Assembly: GCA_017985015.1 (NCBI GenBank)
Contig: JAGNYI010000009.1
Span: forward strand, 1 to 64,000
Direction: 5' to 3'
Source of the DNA: Giesbergeria sp.
GTDB lineage: Bacteria > Pseudomonadota > Gammaproteobacteria > Burkholderiales > Burkholderiaceae_C
Length of the DNA stretch: 64,000 nt
Under the pieces are notes generated by a model that did no database searches, was not told the DNA's origin, and saw nothing but the letters and a program-made list of their open reading frames with translations. This document shows, in pieces, positions 42,145-51,499 of this stretch; the stretch's first letter is position 1; every line of letters starts with the position of its first letter. The position numbers and the translations under genes are program-made.

Positions 42145-43242
42145 TCAGCGAGCGGCGGCCGAAATCGGTGCCACCGCCTGGCGCACATCGCCGCATTGGG
42201 CTCTGTGGCGCAGGGCATGGTCGATCAGCACCAGCGCCAGCAAAGCCTCGGCAATAGGCGCTGCCCGGATACCGACACAGGGGTCATGGCGCCCACGGGT
42301 GGACACCTGCACGCTCTGGCCGGCCGTGTCGATGGATTCGCGCGGACTGAGGATGGAGCTGGTCGGTTTGATGGCCATATGCACCTCAATGTCCTGGCCG
42401 CTGCTGATGCCGCCCAGAATGCCGCCTGCGTTGTTGCTGCGAAACCCGTCTGGCGAGAGCGAATCGCCGTGCACCGTGCCGCGCTGCGCGGCACTGGCAA
42501 AGCCAGCGCCAATTTCCACGCCCTTGACCGCGTTGAGACCCATCATCGCCCAGGCGATATCGGCGTCGAGCTTGTCGTAGATGGGTTCGCCCCAGCCCAC
42601 GGGCACGCCGGTTGCCTGGACCCGAATGCGCGCACCGCATGAGTCGCCCGACTTGCGCAGCGCATCCATGTAATCCTCATAGCGCTGGACATCGGCTACC
42701 GGTGCAAAAAACGGGTTGCGGCCCACGTGCTCCCAGGATTCAAATCCGATCTCCAATTCGCCCAGTTGGCTCATGCAGGCTCGAACCTGGGTGCCGAACT
42801 GCGCCGCCAGCCATTTTCTGGCGACGGCACCGGCCGCCACCGTGGGCGCAGTCAATCGGGCCGACGAACGCCCGCCACCCCGCGGGTCGCGCACGCCGTA
42901 TTTGTGCCAGTAGGTGTAGTCGGCGTGGCCGGGGCGAAAGCGCTGGGCAATATCGCCATAGTCCTTGCTGCGCTGATCGGTGTTGCGAATCAAGAGCGCA
43001 ATCGGCGTGCCCGTGGTCATGCCTTCGTACACGCCTGAGAGGATTTCCACTGCGTCGGGTTCGGCGCGCTGGGTGACGTGGCGGCTGGTGCCGGGCCGGC
43101 GCCGATCCAGATCTGCCTGAATGTCGGCCTCGCACAAGGCCATGCCGGGCGGGCAGCCATCGATCACGCAGCCTATGGCTGGGCCGTGGGATTCACCGAA
43201 GTTGGTGACTGCGAAAAGGGTGCCGAAAGTATTGCCGCTCAT
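42145..43242 (-). CDS. aroC: Chorismate synthase
   Basis: Last step of the shikimate pathway, using reduced FMN to convert EPSP to chorismate. The 365-residue protein carries all three family signatures: [18 protein letters not shown] (about residue 16), [20 protein letters not shown] (about 103) and [16 protein letters not shown] (about 270). The ATG at 43242 gives the family start [10 protein letters not shown]. Convergent with nrdR; the next gene leftward-transcribed is the CBS protein upstream. Confidence 0.98.
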   Translation of the reverse strand: MSGNTFGTLFAVTNFGESHGPAIGCVIDGCPPGMALCEADIQADLDRRRPGTSRHVTQRAEPDAVEILSGVYEGMTTGTPIALLIRNTDQRSKDYGDIAQRFRPGHADYTYWHKYGVRDPRGGGRSSARLTAPTVAAGAVARKWLAAQFGTQVRACMSQLGELEIGFESWEHVGRNPFFAPVADVQRYEDYMDALRKSGDSCGARIRVQATGVPVGWGEPIYDKLDADIAWAMMGLNAVKGVEIGAGFASAAQRGTVHGDSLSPDGFRSNNAGGILGGISSGQDIEVHMAIKPTSSILSPRESIDTAGQSVQVSTRGRHDPCVGIRAAPIAEALLALVLIDHALRHRAQCGDVRQAVAPISAAAR

Positions 43243-43376
43243 GGAGAGCGATTATCGGGGCAGTAGAACGACCTGCGGTGGTTGCGCGCAGCATTGTCCG
43301 CGCCTGCCGTGGCTTGTATCGGCCCCATCGCCTGCCTTCGCACTTCCTGGCGCGCGCAGGCAAAAGGCGCGGAAAC

Positions 43377-43844
43377 CTACAGCAGCTTTTCGTCCGAATC
43401 GTCGGCTTCGCCCTCGGGCCAGTCACGGATGTAGGCCTTGAGCATCTTGTTCTCGAAATTCTGGCTGTCCACTACGGCCTTGGCCACGTCGTAGAAGCTG
43501 ATGACACCCATCAGCATGCGGTTGTCCATGACGGGCATGTAGCGCGCATGGCGATCCAGCATCATGCGCCGCACTTCGTCCATGTTGGTCTCGTAAGTGC
43601 AGGTCAGTGGGTGGTCGTCCATGGCCGTACGCACGAGCATGGTGCCCACATTGCCGCCATTTCGCACCAGGGCCTGGATGACTTCACGGAAGGTGAGCAT
43701 GCCCACCAGATCCCCGTGCTCCATGACAACCAGCGAGCCGATGTCCTTCTCGGACATGACGCGCACAGCGTCGGCAAGAGGTTCGGCTGGGTGGGCGGTG
43801 TAGAGCGTATTGCCCTTCACTCGCAGGATGTCGCTAACTTTCAT
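43377..43844 (-). CDS. CBS domain-containing protein
   Basis: A small (155-residue) cytosolic protein made of two CBS motifs (about 8-60 and 75-130) forming one Bateman module, which usually binds adenine nucleotides. It has no other domain. It starts MKVSDILRVKGNTLYT, with GGAG seven bases ahead of the ATG at 43844. The C-terminus is acidic (EGEADDSDEKLL). The partner it regulates is not visible. Divergent from the sulfhydrylase gene. Confidence 0.88.
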   Translation of the reverse strand: MKVSDILRVKGNTLYTAHPAEPLADAVRVMSEKDIGSLVVMEHGDLVGMLTFREVIQALVRNGGNVGTMLVRTAMDDHPLTCTYETNMDEVRRMMLDRHARYMPVMDNRMLMGVISFYDVAKAVVDSQNFENKMLKAYIRDWPEGEADDSDEKLL

Positions 43845-43933
43845 GGCGTGCTCCGTACTGTTTGCAGCCAGTGTCGCTTGCTGGTGCCTCTGCAAATATA
43901 GCCCACAATGCCGCTATCGCTTTGGAGAAAACC

Positions 43934-45235
43934 ATGCCCGGTTACGCCGATCCCGGCTTCGACACGCTGGCCCTGCATGCAGGCGCCACCCCAGACCCCG
44001 CCACCGGTGCGCGGGCCGTGCCCATTCATCTCACCACGTCCTTCGTTTTCGAGTCCAGCGATCACGCCGCCTCGCTCTTCAACATGGAGCGCGGCGGACA
44101 TGTGTACTCGCGCATCAGCAATCCCACTACCGCGGTTTTCGAGCAGCGCATGGCCGCGCTCGAAGGCGGCGTCGGCGCGCTGGCCACGGCCAGTGGCCAG
44201 GCCGCACTGCATTTGGCCATTGCCACGCTGATGGGCGCGGGTTCGCACATTGTGGCCAGCAGCGCGCTGTACGGCGGATCGCAAAACCTGCTGCACTACA
44301 CGCTGCGCCGCTTTGGCATTGAAACCAGCTTCGTACCCACGGGCGACCTTGACGCGTGGCGCGCAGCGATCCGCCCCAACACGCGTCTGCTGTTTGGCGA
44401 AACCGTGGGCAACCCCGGCCTGGACGTGCTAGATATCCCCAGCGTAAGCGCCATTGCGCACGAAGCGAGGGTGCCTTTGCTGGTGGATTCCACCTTCACC
44501 ACGCCCTGGCTGATGAAGCCCTTTGAACATGGCGCCGACATCGTCTATCACTCAGCTACCAAATTTCTCAGCGGCCACGGCACGGTGATTGGCGGCGTGC
44601 TGGTCGATGGCGGCAGCTTCGACTGGGAAGCATCGGGCCGCTTTGAGGAGCTCACCCGCCCCTACGATGGCTTTCACGGCATGGTGTTTACCGAAGAAAG
44701 CACCGTAGGCGCCTTCCTGCTGCGCGCTCGCCGTGAAGGCCTGCGCGACTTTGGCGCCTGCATGAGCCCGCACACGGCATGGCTCATTCTTCAGGGCATC
44801 GAGACGCTGCCGCTGCGCATGCAGCAGCACATGCGCAACACGGAGCGCGTGGTGGAGTTTCTGGTCAGCCAGGCTTTTGTCGCGCGCGTCGGTCACCCGA
44901 TGCTGGAGACACACCCCAGCCACGAGCTTGCCAAGCGGCTGCTGCCGCGCGGCGCAGGCTCGGTGTTCAGCTTTGACCTCAAAGGAACGCGCGAGCAGGG
45001 CAAAAAATTCATTGAAACGTTGAAGATATTCAGCCACTTGGCCAACGTGGGCGACTGCCGCAGTCTGGTCATCCACCCGGCCAGCACCACCCACTTTCGT
45101 TTGAGCGACGAGGCTCTGGCGTTGGCCGGCATCACCCAGGGCACGATTCGCTTGTCGATTGGCCTCGAAGACGCAGACGACCTGATCGACGATCTCAAGC
45201 GTGCGCTCAAAGCGGCTGAGAAGGCGGGGGGCTGA
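43934..45235 (+). CDS. metY: O-acetylhomoserine aminocarboxypropyltransferase (sulfhydrylase)
   Basis: A Cys/Met-metabolism PLP enzyme that makes homocysteine from O-acylhomoserine and sulfide, or related thiols. The 433 residues have PIHLTTSFVFES and YSRISNPTTAVFEQR (about residue 57), the PLP lysine in YHSATKFLSGHGT (about residue 211) and THFRLSDEALALAGI (about 375). The length fits the MetY type better than MetZ (about 390-400). The ATG at 43934 has GGAG 6 bases ahead. Two bases separate it from the next hydrolase gene. Confidence 0.9.
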   Translation: MPGYADPGFDTLALHAGATPDPATGARAVPIHLTTSFVFESSDHAASLFNMERGGHVYSRISNPTTAVFEQRMAALEGGVGALATASGQAALHLAIATLMGAGSHIVASSALYGGSQNLLHYTLRRFGIETSFVPTGDLDAWRAAIRPNTRLLFGETVGNPGLDVLDIPSVSAIAHEARVPLLVDSTFTTPWLMKPFEHGADIVYHSATKFLSGHGTVIGGVLVDGGSFDWEASGRFEELTRPYDGFHGMVFTEESTVGAFLLRARREGLRDFGACMSPHTAWLILQGIETLPLRMQQHMRNTERVVEFLVSQAFVARVGHPMLETHPSHELAKRLLPRGAGSVFSFDLKGTREQGKKFIETLKIFSHLANVGDCRSLVIHPASTTHFRLSDEALALAGITQGTIRLSIGLEDADDLIDDLKRALKAAEKAGG

Positions 45236-45237
45236 AA

Positions 45238-46056
45238 ATGGAACTGTTGGTCAAAGGAGCGCGCACCTACTGCTACACCGGCGGTCAGGTCTTCAACCCC
45301 GTAAAACCCAGCGTAGTCATGATCCACGGCGTGCTCCATGACCACAGCGTCTGGGCCATGCAAAGCCGCTGGTTCGCCCACCACGGCTGGAACGTGCTGG
45401 CCGTCGACCTGCCGGGCCACTGCCGCAGCGCTGGGGCCGCGCCACAAAGCGTGGAGGAAGGGGCGGAATTTGTCATCGCGCTGCTGGACGCCCTGGGCAT
45501 CCAGCGCGCTGCGCTGGTGGGCCACAGCTGGGGCTCCCTGATCGCACTGGAGGCTGCGGCAAGACTGGGCAATCGGGCCACGCATTTGGCGCTGGTCGGG
45601 ACGGCCTGGCCGATGAAGGTTTCGCCTGCACTGCTGGACGCCGCGCTGAACGAGCCTGAAAAAGCCCTGCGCATGGTCAATGTGTTTTCGCGCAGTACGC
45701 TGTCTGCGCCCCCATCGGCTTTGGGGCCGGGAACCTGGGTGTTTGGGGCCCAGATGGCACTTGGCCGGCGCGTGCTGGGCAGCAACCCCGAAGTCAATCT
45801 GTTTCATCGGGGGTTTGTGGCTTGCGACCGCTATGCGGGCGGTGAAGCGGCAATCGGGCGCGTCGCCTGCCCCGTCCTGTTCGCGCTGGGCACGCAGGAC
45901 CAAATGACCCCGCCCAAGGCCGCCCAAACCCTCGTCAACGCCGCCCGGGCCGCAGGCAAGGCAGTCTCGATGGCGTTGCTTCCCGTGGGCCACAATGAAA
46001 TGACCGAAGCGCCCGAGGAAACGCTAATGGCCTTGCGCGATTTCCTGTCCGCCTGA
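45238..46056 (+). CDS. Alpha/beta hydrolase fold protein
   Basis: A 272-residue fold-1 hydrolase with oxyanion HGVLHDHSVW (about residue 25), nucleophile GHSWGS (about 95) and catalytic His in LPVGHNEMTEAP (about 250). It begins 2 bases after the sulfhydrylase stop, so the two are almost certainly co-transcribed. It is not a homoserine acetyltransferase: it is too short and lacks that family's motifs. The substrate is unknown. Confidence 0.82.
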   Translation: MELLVKGARTYCYTGGQVFNPVKPSVVMIHGVLHDHSVWAMQSRWFAHHGWNVLAVDLPGHCRSAGAAPQSVEEGAEFVIALLDALGIQRAALVGHSWGSLIALEAAARLGNRATHLALVGTAWPMKVSPALLDAALNEPEKALRMVNVFSRSTLSAPPSALGPGTWVFGAQMALGRRVLGSNPEVNLFHRGFVACDRYAGGEAAIGRVACPVLFALGTQDQMTPPKAAQTLVNAARAAGKAVSMALLPVGHNEMTEAPEETLMALRDFLSA

Positions 46057-46104
46057 ATCGCGCCAGTGGCCAAGCTTGGGATTCAGTGGAGCCACAATCC
46101 AGGT

Positions 46105-46159
46105 AAAAAGGGCTCTGCCGCTTTGCCCTATTGCGCTGGTAGCTACTCAAAACATAGCG
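46105..46159. repeat. Degenerate dispersed repeat, copy H
   Basis: AAAAAGGGCTCTGCCGCTTTG, then CCCTATTGCGCTGGTAGCTACT, then CAAAACATAGC. It matches the family core (GGCCTCTAGCGC, GCGCTAGTAGCTAT) with several mismatches. It lies in the convergent gap between the hydrolase and the FimV-like gene. Confidence 0.55.
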
Positions 46160-46234
46160 CACCGCACCGCTGAATGTAGGCTGCATCCCAACGGGAAGCC
46201 GTGTCGGATACCGTCCAATAGCTCCCGGTACAAC

Positions 46235-48286
46235 TCAACGCGGCTTGCGTTCGTCTGGATCGACCCGTGCTTCAAAACGGTCGCTGTTCACACCGAAGCC
46301 CACGGGTTGGTTCGGGGCCGGCGGCGGCGTGCTGGCTACCGCCGGCACCTCCTGCTGCGTCAGAAAAGGCAGCGGCTGGCTGATTTCGCCCGACTCGGCC
46401 AGTGCATCGAGATGGGTCAGATCGCTCAGGTCAAGGTCGATTTCCATCGGCGCGCCGGGTGCAGGCGCAGCTTGCCTCGACGCAGCCGCCTGGGCATCGA
46501 AATCCCAGTCGGGCTCAAACTCCATGAGGTTGCTGGCCGGGTCAGGTCCGGTCGCTGTGGCCGAGGCCTTGCCCTCTTCTGCTGCGGCGGCCTCCATCGG
46601 CGTGGTGCGTCGGCGCGGAGCAGACTGGCCACGGGCCGAGGCGGGCGTGGTCCGTGCAACGGCATGCAGCAGCAGCAGATCGTCGTAGGCCGGCAGATCG
46701 AAGCGCTGGTCCTGCCCCTGGCCGCGGAACAACAACTCCTGCAGCATGGGAACGACCGAGGGATCACACCACAGCGCCTCGATGCGGGCGAGTACGTCGG
46801 GGTAGCCGAAAAGGGTTCTACCGGGCCGCGCAAACGCAGCGAACTCGGGCACCTGGGCATTGAAATACCGGTGGAACTGCGCGCGCAATTCGTTGAACTG
46901 CTCGATGCGGCTGAGCGAACGGTACAGCCGCAGAAGCTCGAGATAGGCCGAGGGCGAAGCCGACTGATTGGCCTCGATGTGCTTTTTCATCACCTCGATG
47001 GCCTGATCGTGCTCGCCGACGGACACGAAAAATTCGGCCTGCTGCTGCAGATCAAACAAGTCTTCGGGATTGAGCACCGCCGTGACGGGCGCGGGCGCTG
47101 CAGCCTGCACGGAACTCGCCGCTGAAGCAGGCTCAGGCGCGTCGACCGACGTCCCAAATTCGAGCGGCATCATGCCCGATGGCAGCATCTCGGGTTCAGC
47201 CGGTTGCGGCCGGGTTGTGACGTCGTGCTCGTCAGCGACGTGTCGCACGGCCCCTGCCGGAGCCACAGAGGTGGCCGCTTTGGCTGGGCCGTGAGTCCAG
47301 GATTGTTCGCTGTCGCTCGGCAGCCCCTGTCTGCGCGTCCACACCCACGCCAGCAACGCAGCAAGCGCGACGAGCAAAGCCAGCAATGCATAGACGAGGT
47401 TGGCAGGAAAGCGCGCAGCAGCGCGCTCTTGAAGCTCCTGCTGCACCGCCAAGGCAGCCTCCTTGTCGCGCTCGGCAGCGGCAAGTTTCTCGCTTTGGGC
47501 TTTGTCCTGCGCGGCCCGGCGTGCGTCTTCCTGCAGCAAATCTTCGGACTGCATGTTCAGGGCGCGCCAGCGCGCAGCCGCTTCCTCGCGCAGCGATGGC
47601 GAGGTCGATTCTGGCAGGGCCGCCATTTCCGTCGAAGCGCGCAGCACCGAAGGAGCCTGCAACCAATCAGACAATGGCTCCATCACCAAACGCGGGCGAC
47701 CCGGTTCAAGCTCCGGCTTGCGGGCCACAGCGGGCTTGACCGCCCGCTCAACGCGAGACGAGCGCTGCGTGACGACTTGATCCGCAGGAACAGCGCCTGA
47801 GCGTGTGCGCACGCCATCACGCGCACCTGCTGCATCGGGAGTCAGCGTGCTGCGCAAAACCAGCGGCGCCGCAGCAGCACTCGTGCGTTCGGCGCTAGCC
47901 TGCGATGCGCTCAATGCCTCCGCTGGGTAGGCCAGCACGGTGTAGGTGCGCACCACGCTGCCCGAACAACCGGCAGAAAGGCGCACATCGATCACTGGCT
48001 CGTTGATCGGCTGGCTGCTTCGCAATCGCACGCTTGCCGACCGCCCCGCAGCGTTGGGCAGGGGGGTCACGGAAATCTGGCTTTGCGAAATCGGGTCATC
48101 GCCCGCAGTGACCTTGGCAGTGACACAAGCGTCGGACACATCGGTTCCGTCGGTACGCACGTCGAATACGAGATCCAACGGACGCCCCAACACCACGGTG
48201 CCTTGCGGATTGCCAAGCGAAAGTGCTGCAGCCCCACCCGCCGCAACGACCATCACCATTCCGAGTAAAAGTTTACGAAGTCTCAC
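46235..48286 (-). CDS. FimV-like protein
   Basis: A 683-residue envelope protein. The N-terminus (GTG start at 48286) is a signal peptide or anchor (LRKLLLGMVMVVAAGG) followed by a FimV-type N-terminal domain (about 20-115; LGRPLDLVFDV, PINEPVIDVRLSAGC). Then come a Pro/Ala-rich linker, a coiled coil (about 225-285), a membrane helix (about 292-312) and a TPR-like segment (about 410-490; FDLQQQAEFFVSVGEHDQAIEV). FimV proteins are tied to type IV pili and cell poles. No LysM motif is seen. An in-frame ATG slightly downstream could instead be the start. Divergent from the 3-hydroxyacyl-CoA dehydrogenase gene. Confidence 0.78.
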   Translation of the reverse strand: MRLRKLLLGMVMVVAAGGAAALSLGNPQGTVVLGRPLDLVFDVRTDGTDVSDACVTAKVTAGDDPISQSQISVTPLPNAAGRSASVRLRSSQPINEPVIDVRLSAGCSGSVVRTYTVLAYPAEALSASQASAERTSAAAAPLVLRSTLTPDAAGARDGVRTRSGAVPADQVVTQRSSRVERAVKPAVARKPELEPGRPRLVMEPLSDWLQAPSVLRASTEMAALPESTSPSLREEAAARWRALNMQSEDLLQEDARRAAQDKAQSEKLAAAERDKEAALAVQQELQERAAARFPANLVYALLALLVALAALLAWVWTRRQGLPSDSEQSWTHGPAKAATSVAPAGAVRHVADEHDVTTRPQPAEPEMLPSGMMPLEFGTSVDAPEPASAASSVQAAAPAPVTAVLNPEDLFDLQQQAEFFVSVGEHDQAIEVMKKHIEANQSASPSAYLELLRLYRSLSRIEQFNELRAQFHRYFNAQVPEFAAFARPGRTLFGYPDVLARIEALWCDPSVVPMLQELLFRGQGQDQRFDLPAYDDLLLLHAVARTTPASARGQSAPRRRTTPMEAAAAEEGKASATATGPDPASNLMEFEPDWDFDAQAAASRQAAPAPGAPMEIDLDLSDLTHLDALAESGEISQPLPFLTQQEVPAVASTPPPAPNQPVGFGVNSDRFEARVDPDERKPR

Positions 48287-48357
48287 TTTTTTTTGTAAAT
48301 TGCTTTTGCCGATTCTTGCATAAATTACATTGCCTGCGCGAACGACATAATCCAACG

Positions 48358-49878
48358 ATGACAATGAACTTTCCCCAGGTGGGCGTGGTGGGTGCGGGTG
48401 CGATGGGCCAAGGCATCGCACAAGTGTCGGTCCAAGCAGGCAGCACTGTCTTGCTGCAGGACGCCCGGGCAGGTGCTGCGCAGGCAGCTATCGAGGCCAT
48501 AGAAGCGCAATGGCGCAATATGTCGGAAAAAGGGCGCGCTACGTCCGAGCAAACGAGCCAGTGGCGAAAAGCGCTTCAGGTGGCCGACGATATTTCCGAA
48601 CTGGCGCAGTGCACCCTGGTGATCGAGGCAATCGTTGAGGATCGACACGCCAAGCATGTCTTGTTTGAGCAACTGGAGTCCGTCGTGGCAGTCGACGCCG
48701 TGCTGGCTAGCAACACATCGTCGCTCTCCATTACCGAATTGGCTTGCGGCTTACGCCAACCCGGGCGTTTTTGCGGTTTCCATTTCTTCAATCCGGTCCC
48801 GCTGATGAAGCTTGTGGAAGTGGTTCCCGGGCTGCGAACGCATTCGGCAGTGTGCGAAAGTCTGGCTGATTTCGCTCGGAAGATGGGCCACACGCCCGTT
48901 CGCGCACAGGATACGCCGGGATTCATCGTCAACCATGCCGGGCGCGGCTTTGGTACGGAAGCGCTGCGCATCGTTTCCGAGGGAGTGGCGGACTTTGCGA
49001 CGGTGGACCGCATTTTGCGCGAACAGGCAGGCTTTCGCCTGGGTCCGTTCGAGTTGATGGATTTGACCGGCCTTGATGTCTCACATCCGGTGATGGAATC
49101 CATCTACCGCCAGTTCTACGAGGAACCCCGTTTCCGTCCCAGCGTAATCACAGCGCAGCGCCTGGCTGCAGGCGTGTTGGGTCGCAAGAGCGGCGAAGGT
49201 TTTTATCGCTATGCAGACGGTGCAGCACAGGTACCGGCCGAAGCACCTGTGCCGACAATGGGGCCGCTGCCTCCCGTGTGGGTCTCGCCACGCGCCGCAC
49301 GCCGCACCGAGATTTACCAATTGCTGAAAGATCTTGGCGCCTCCATCGAGACCGCGGCAGCACCGTCCGCGAAAGCGCTGTGCTTGGTGGCCCCGCTTGG
49401 CTTTGACATCACCACCGTTGCTGTGGTGGAAGGCCTGGACCCGTCGCGCACCGTGGGGATTGACATGCTGATCAACGACGCCAGCACGCGCCGCCGCGTA
49501 TTGGCTACGAATCCCGCCAGTCGCGAGGACATGCGCGATGCCGCCCACGCCCTGTTCGCACGCGACGGCAAGCCGGTGAGCGTGCTGCGCGACAGCGGTG
49601 GTTTCGTGACCCAGCGCGTGGTTGCGCACATCGTGAACATTGCCTGCGATATCTGCCAGCAAGGTATTTGCAGCCCCGCTGATCTGGAGATGGCAGTCAC
49701 ACTCGGCTTGGGCTATCCGGTTGGCCCGCTGGCCATGGGCGACCGCTGGGGCCCTGCCAGCATTCTGGAAATCCTGTTCAACATGCAGACCGTCTACGGC
49801 GACCCGCGATACCGCCCGAGCCCCTGGCTGCGTCGACGCGGTGCCCTGGGACTGAGCCTGACACACGTGGAGCACTGA
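48358..49878 (+). CDS. 3-hydroxyacyl-CoA dehydrogenase (PaaH-like)
   Basis: Oxidises 3-hydroxyacyl-CoA with NAD+. The 506 residues contain an N-terminal Rossmann domain (VGVVGAGAMGQGIAQ, about residue 7), the catalytic His/Glu region (GFHFFNPVPLMKLVEVV, about 140), a first C-terminal domain (about 185-285, DTPGFIVNHAGRG) and a second related C-terminal domain (about 410-500, DSGGFVTQRVVAH). This double arrangement is typical of the PaaH/PaaC type used on 3-hydroxyadipyl-CoA, but no other paa genes are present. The ATG at 48364 is an alternative start. One base separates it from the hydratase gene. Confidence 0.9.
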   Translation: MTMNFPQVGVVGAGAMGQGIAQVSVQAGSTVLLQDARAGAAQAAIEAIEAQWRNMSEKGRATSEQTSQWRKALQVADDISELAQCTLVIEAIVEDRHAKHVLFEQLESVVAVDAVLASNTSSLSITELACGLRQPGRFCGFHFFNPVPLMKLVEVVPGLRTHSAVCESLADFARKMGHTPVRAQDTPGFIVNHAGRGFGTEALRIVSEGVADFATVDRILREQAGFRLGPFELMDLTGLDVSHPVMESIYRQFYEEPRFRPSVITAQRLAAGVLGRKSGEGFYRYADGAAQVPAEAPVPTMGPLPPVWVSPRAARRTEIYQLLKDLGASIETAAAPSAKALCLVAPLGFDITTVAVVEGLDPSRTVGIDMLINDASTRRRVLATNPASREDMRDAAHALFARDGKPVSVLRDSGGFVTQRVVAHIVNIACDICQQGICSPADLEMAVTLGLGYPVGPLAMGDRWGPASILEILFNMQTVYGDPRYRPSPWLRRRGALGLSLTHVEH

Positions 49879-49879
49879 C

Positions 49880-50659
49880 ATGGCCGCAGAACTCACCAGC
49901 CGCACCGAAGGTCAGACTCTGGTTCTGACGCTGAATCATCCGGGCCAGCTCAACACCTTGAGCCCTGACATGTACGCTGCAGGCATCGAGGCGCTCAACG
50001 GCGCCGAGCGCAGCGCCGAGGTCCGCTCTGTGGTGCTGACAGGCGCCGATGGCTTGTTCAGCGCCGGCGGAGACCTTGCGCGCTTGCGCGCCAACCGCAA
50101 ATATCCGCCCGCGGTCCAGGCGGCAAGCATCGACGCGCTGCACGACTGGATTGAGACCATCCGCGCCTATCCAAAGCCCATCGTCGCTGCCGTCGAAGGG
50201 GCGGCGGCCGGTGCTGGCTTTTCCTTGGTGCTGGCCTGCGATTTCACCGTCGCATCGCGAAGCGCACGCTTCTCACTGGCATACAGCCGCGTGGGTCTCT
50301 CGCCCGACGGGGGCGCCAGTTGGGCCTTGGCGCATGCGGTGCCGCGGGCGCTGGCAGCACAGTGGCTGATGCTGGGTGAAGCGGTTTCGGCCGAACGCCT
50401 GCACGCGCTGGGCCTGATCAACCGCCTCACCGAGCCGGGAGCCGCGCTTGCGGGCGCGCTGGACCTCTGTGCAGGCCTCAATGCACATGCGCCGAATGTA
50501 TTGGCCAGCGTCAAGGAACTGCTTTCCGAAGCAGTGGGAAGCGATCTGCATGCACAGTTGGCCCGTGAGCGCAGACATTTCGTTGAGAACCTGCACCATG
50601 AAAACGCGGGTGAAGGGATCGCGGCCTTCTTCGACAAGCGCGCGCCACTCTTTCGATAA
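49880..50659 (+). CDS. Enoyl-CoA hydratase/isomerase family protein
   Basis: A crotonase-fold enzyme of 259 residues. The oxyanion-hole segments are FSAGGDLARL (about residue 63) and VEGAAAGAGFSLVLACDF (about 104). In the active-site helix it reads YSRVGLSPDGGASW (about 135), with Asp where hydratases have the second Glu and no Glu at the first site. This is like PaaG-type isomerases rather than true hydratases. It starts one base after the dehydrogenase stop, so the two enzymes act in the same acyl-CoA route. Confidence 0.88.
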   Translation: MAAELTSRTEGQTLVLTLNHPGQLNTLSPDMYAAGIEALNGAERSAEVRSVVLTGADGLFSAGGDLARLRANRKYPPAVQAASIDALHDWIETIRAYPKPIVAAVEGAAAGAGFSLVLACDFTVASRSARFSLAYSRVGLSPDGGASWALAHAVPRALAAQWLMLGEAVSAERLHALGLINRLTEPGAALAGALDLCAGLNAHAPNVLASVKELLSEAVGSDLHAQLARERRHFVENLHHENAGEGIAAFFDKRAPLFR

Positions 50660-50766
50660 CAGAGATACTGGCGTCCCACCCGCCAGTCCCCAAAGACGCT
50701 GCGATTCGAGTGCGCTGGTCCCCCACGCGACAACGAAGCCGCCACCAGTCACACAAAGGACAGACC

Positions 50767-51486
50767 ATGGACGACCCCATCCTTACTATCGATGAACGCG
50801 AGGCGATCAATTCCGGTCGCTGGTTCTCCACCCTTTCTCCTTCGCTGCGACACGACATACTTCGATGCGCCTACGTCAAACGTTTCAAGGACGGCAGCCT
50901 GATTGCTGCCCGCGGCGATCCGCCCGAGGAATGGATCGCTTGTGCACGCGGCGCGGTGCGAGTGAGTTCAACGTCGATTTCGGGAAAGCAAATCACGCTG
51001 ACCTATGTGGAGCCGGGCATCTGGTTTGGCGACGTGGCGATCTTCGATGGGGACCAGCGCACCCACGATGCCTACGCACACGGCGCGACCACCATCCTGT
51101 GCGTCGCCAAGGCCGATTTCAAGAAGATTCTGGCCAACCACGTGGAGTTCTACGAAGCCATGCTGCGCCTGCACGCGCGGCGTATTCGCCAGCTCTACGG
51201 TCTGGTGGAGGATCTCAACACCCTGCCCTTGCGCGCACGTCTTGCCAAGCAGTTGCTGCATTTGGTACGCAGCTACGGCATCTCCAGCCTCTCGAACAAC
51301 GAAGAAATGCGCATCGGCCTGCAACTGGCGCAGGAGGAACTGGCGCAGCTCCTGGGTGCTTCGCGCCAGCGAGTGAATCAGGAACTCAAGGCCATGGAGC
51401 GCGAAGACATCATTCGGATCGAGCCCGGGGGCCTGGTGGTGCGCGACCGATCTGCGCTGATGCGGCTGACAGAAATAGACACTTAG
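50767..51486 (+). CDS. Crp/Fnr family transcriptional regulator
   Basis: A 239-residue regulator with an N-terminal cyclic-nucleotide-binding-like domain (about 20-135), a dimer helix (about 136-165) and a C-terminal winged helix (about 170-235; LAQEELAQLLGASRQRVNQEL is the recognition region, given in part). The Cys residues are scattered, without the Fnr iron-sulfur pattern. The effector is unknown; the pocket lacks an obvious E-RS pair for cAMP. The ATG at 50767 has AGGA seven bases ahead. It lies between acyl-CoA genes and probably controls them. Confidence 0.88.
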   Translation: MDDPILTIDEREAINSGRWFSTLSPSLRHDILRCAYVKRFKDGSLIAARGDPPEEWIACARGAVRVSSTSISGKQITLTYVEPGIWFGDVAIFDGDQRTHDAYAHGATTILCVAKADFKKILANHVEFYEAMLRLHARRIRQLYGLVEDLNTLPLRARLAKQLLHLVRSYGISSLSNNEEMRIGLQLAQEELAQLLGASRQRVNQELKAMEREDIIRIEPGGLVVRDRSALMRLTEIDT

Positions 51487-51499
51487 GAAAAATCCTGCC

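Noticed and set aside
45238-46056. Homoserine O-acetyltransferase (MetX) partner for the sulfhydrylase
   Set aside because: At 272 residues it is about 100 residues too short, and only the generic hydrolase triad is seen.
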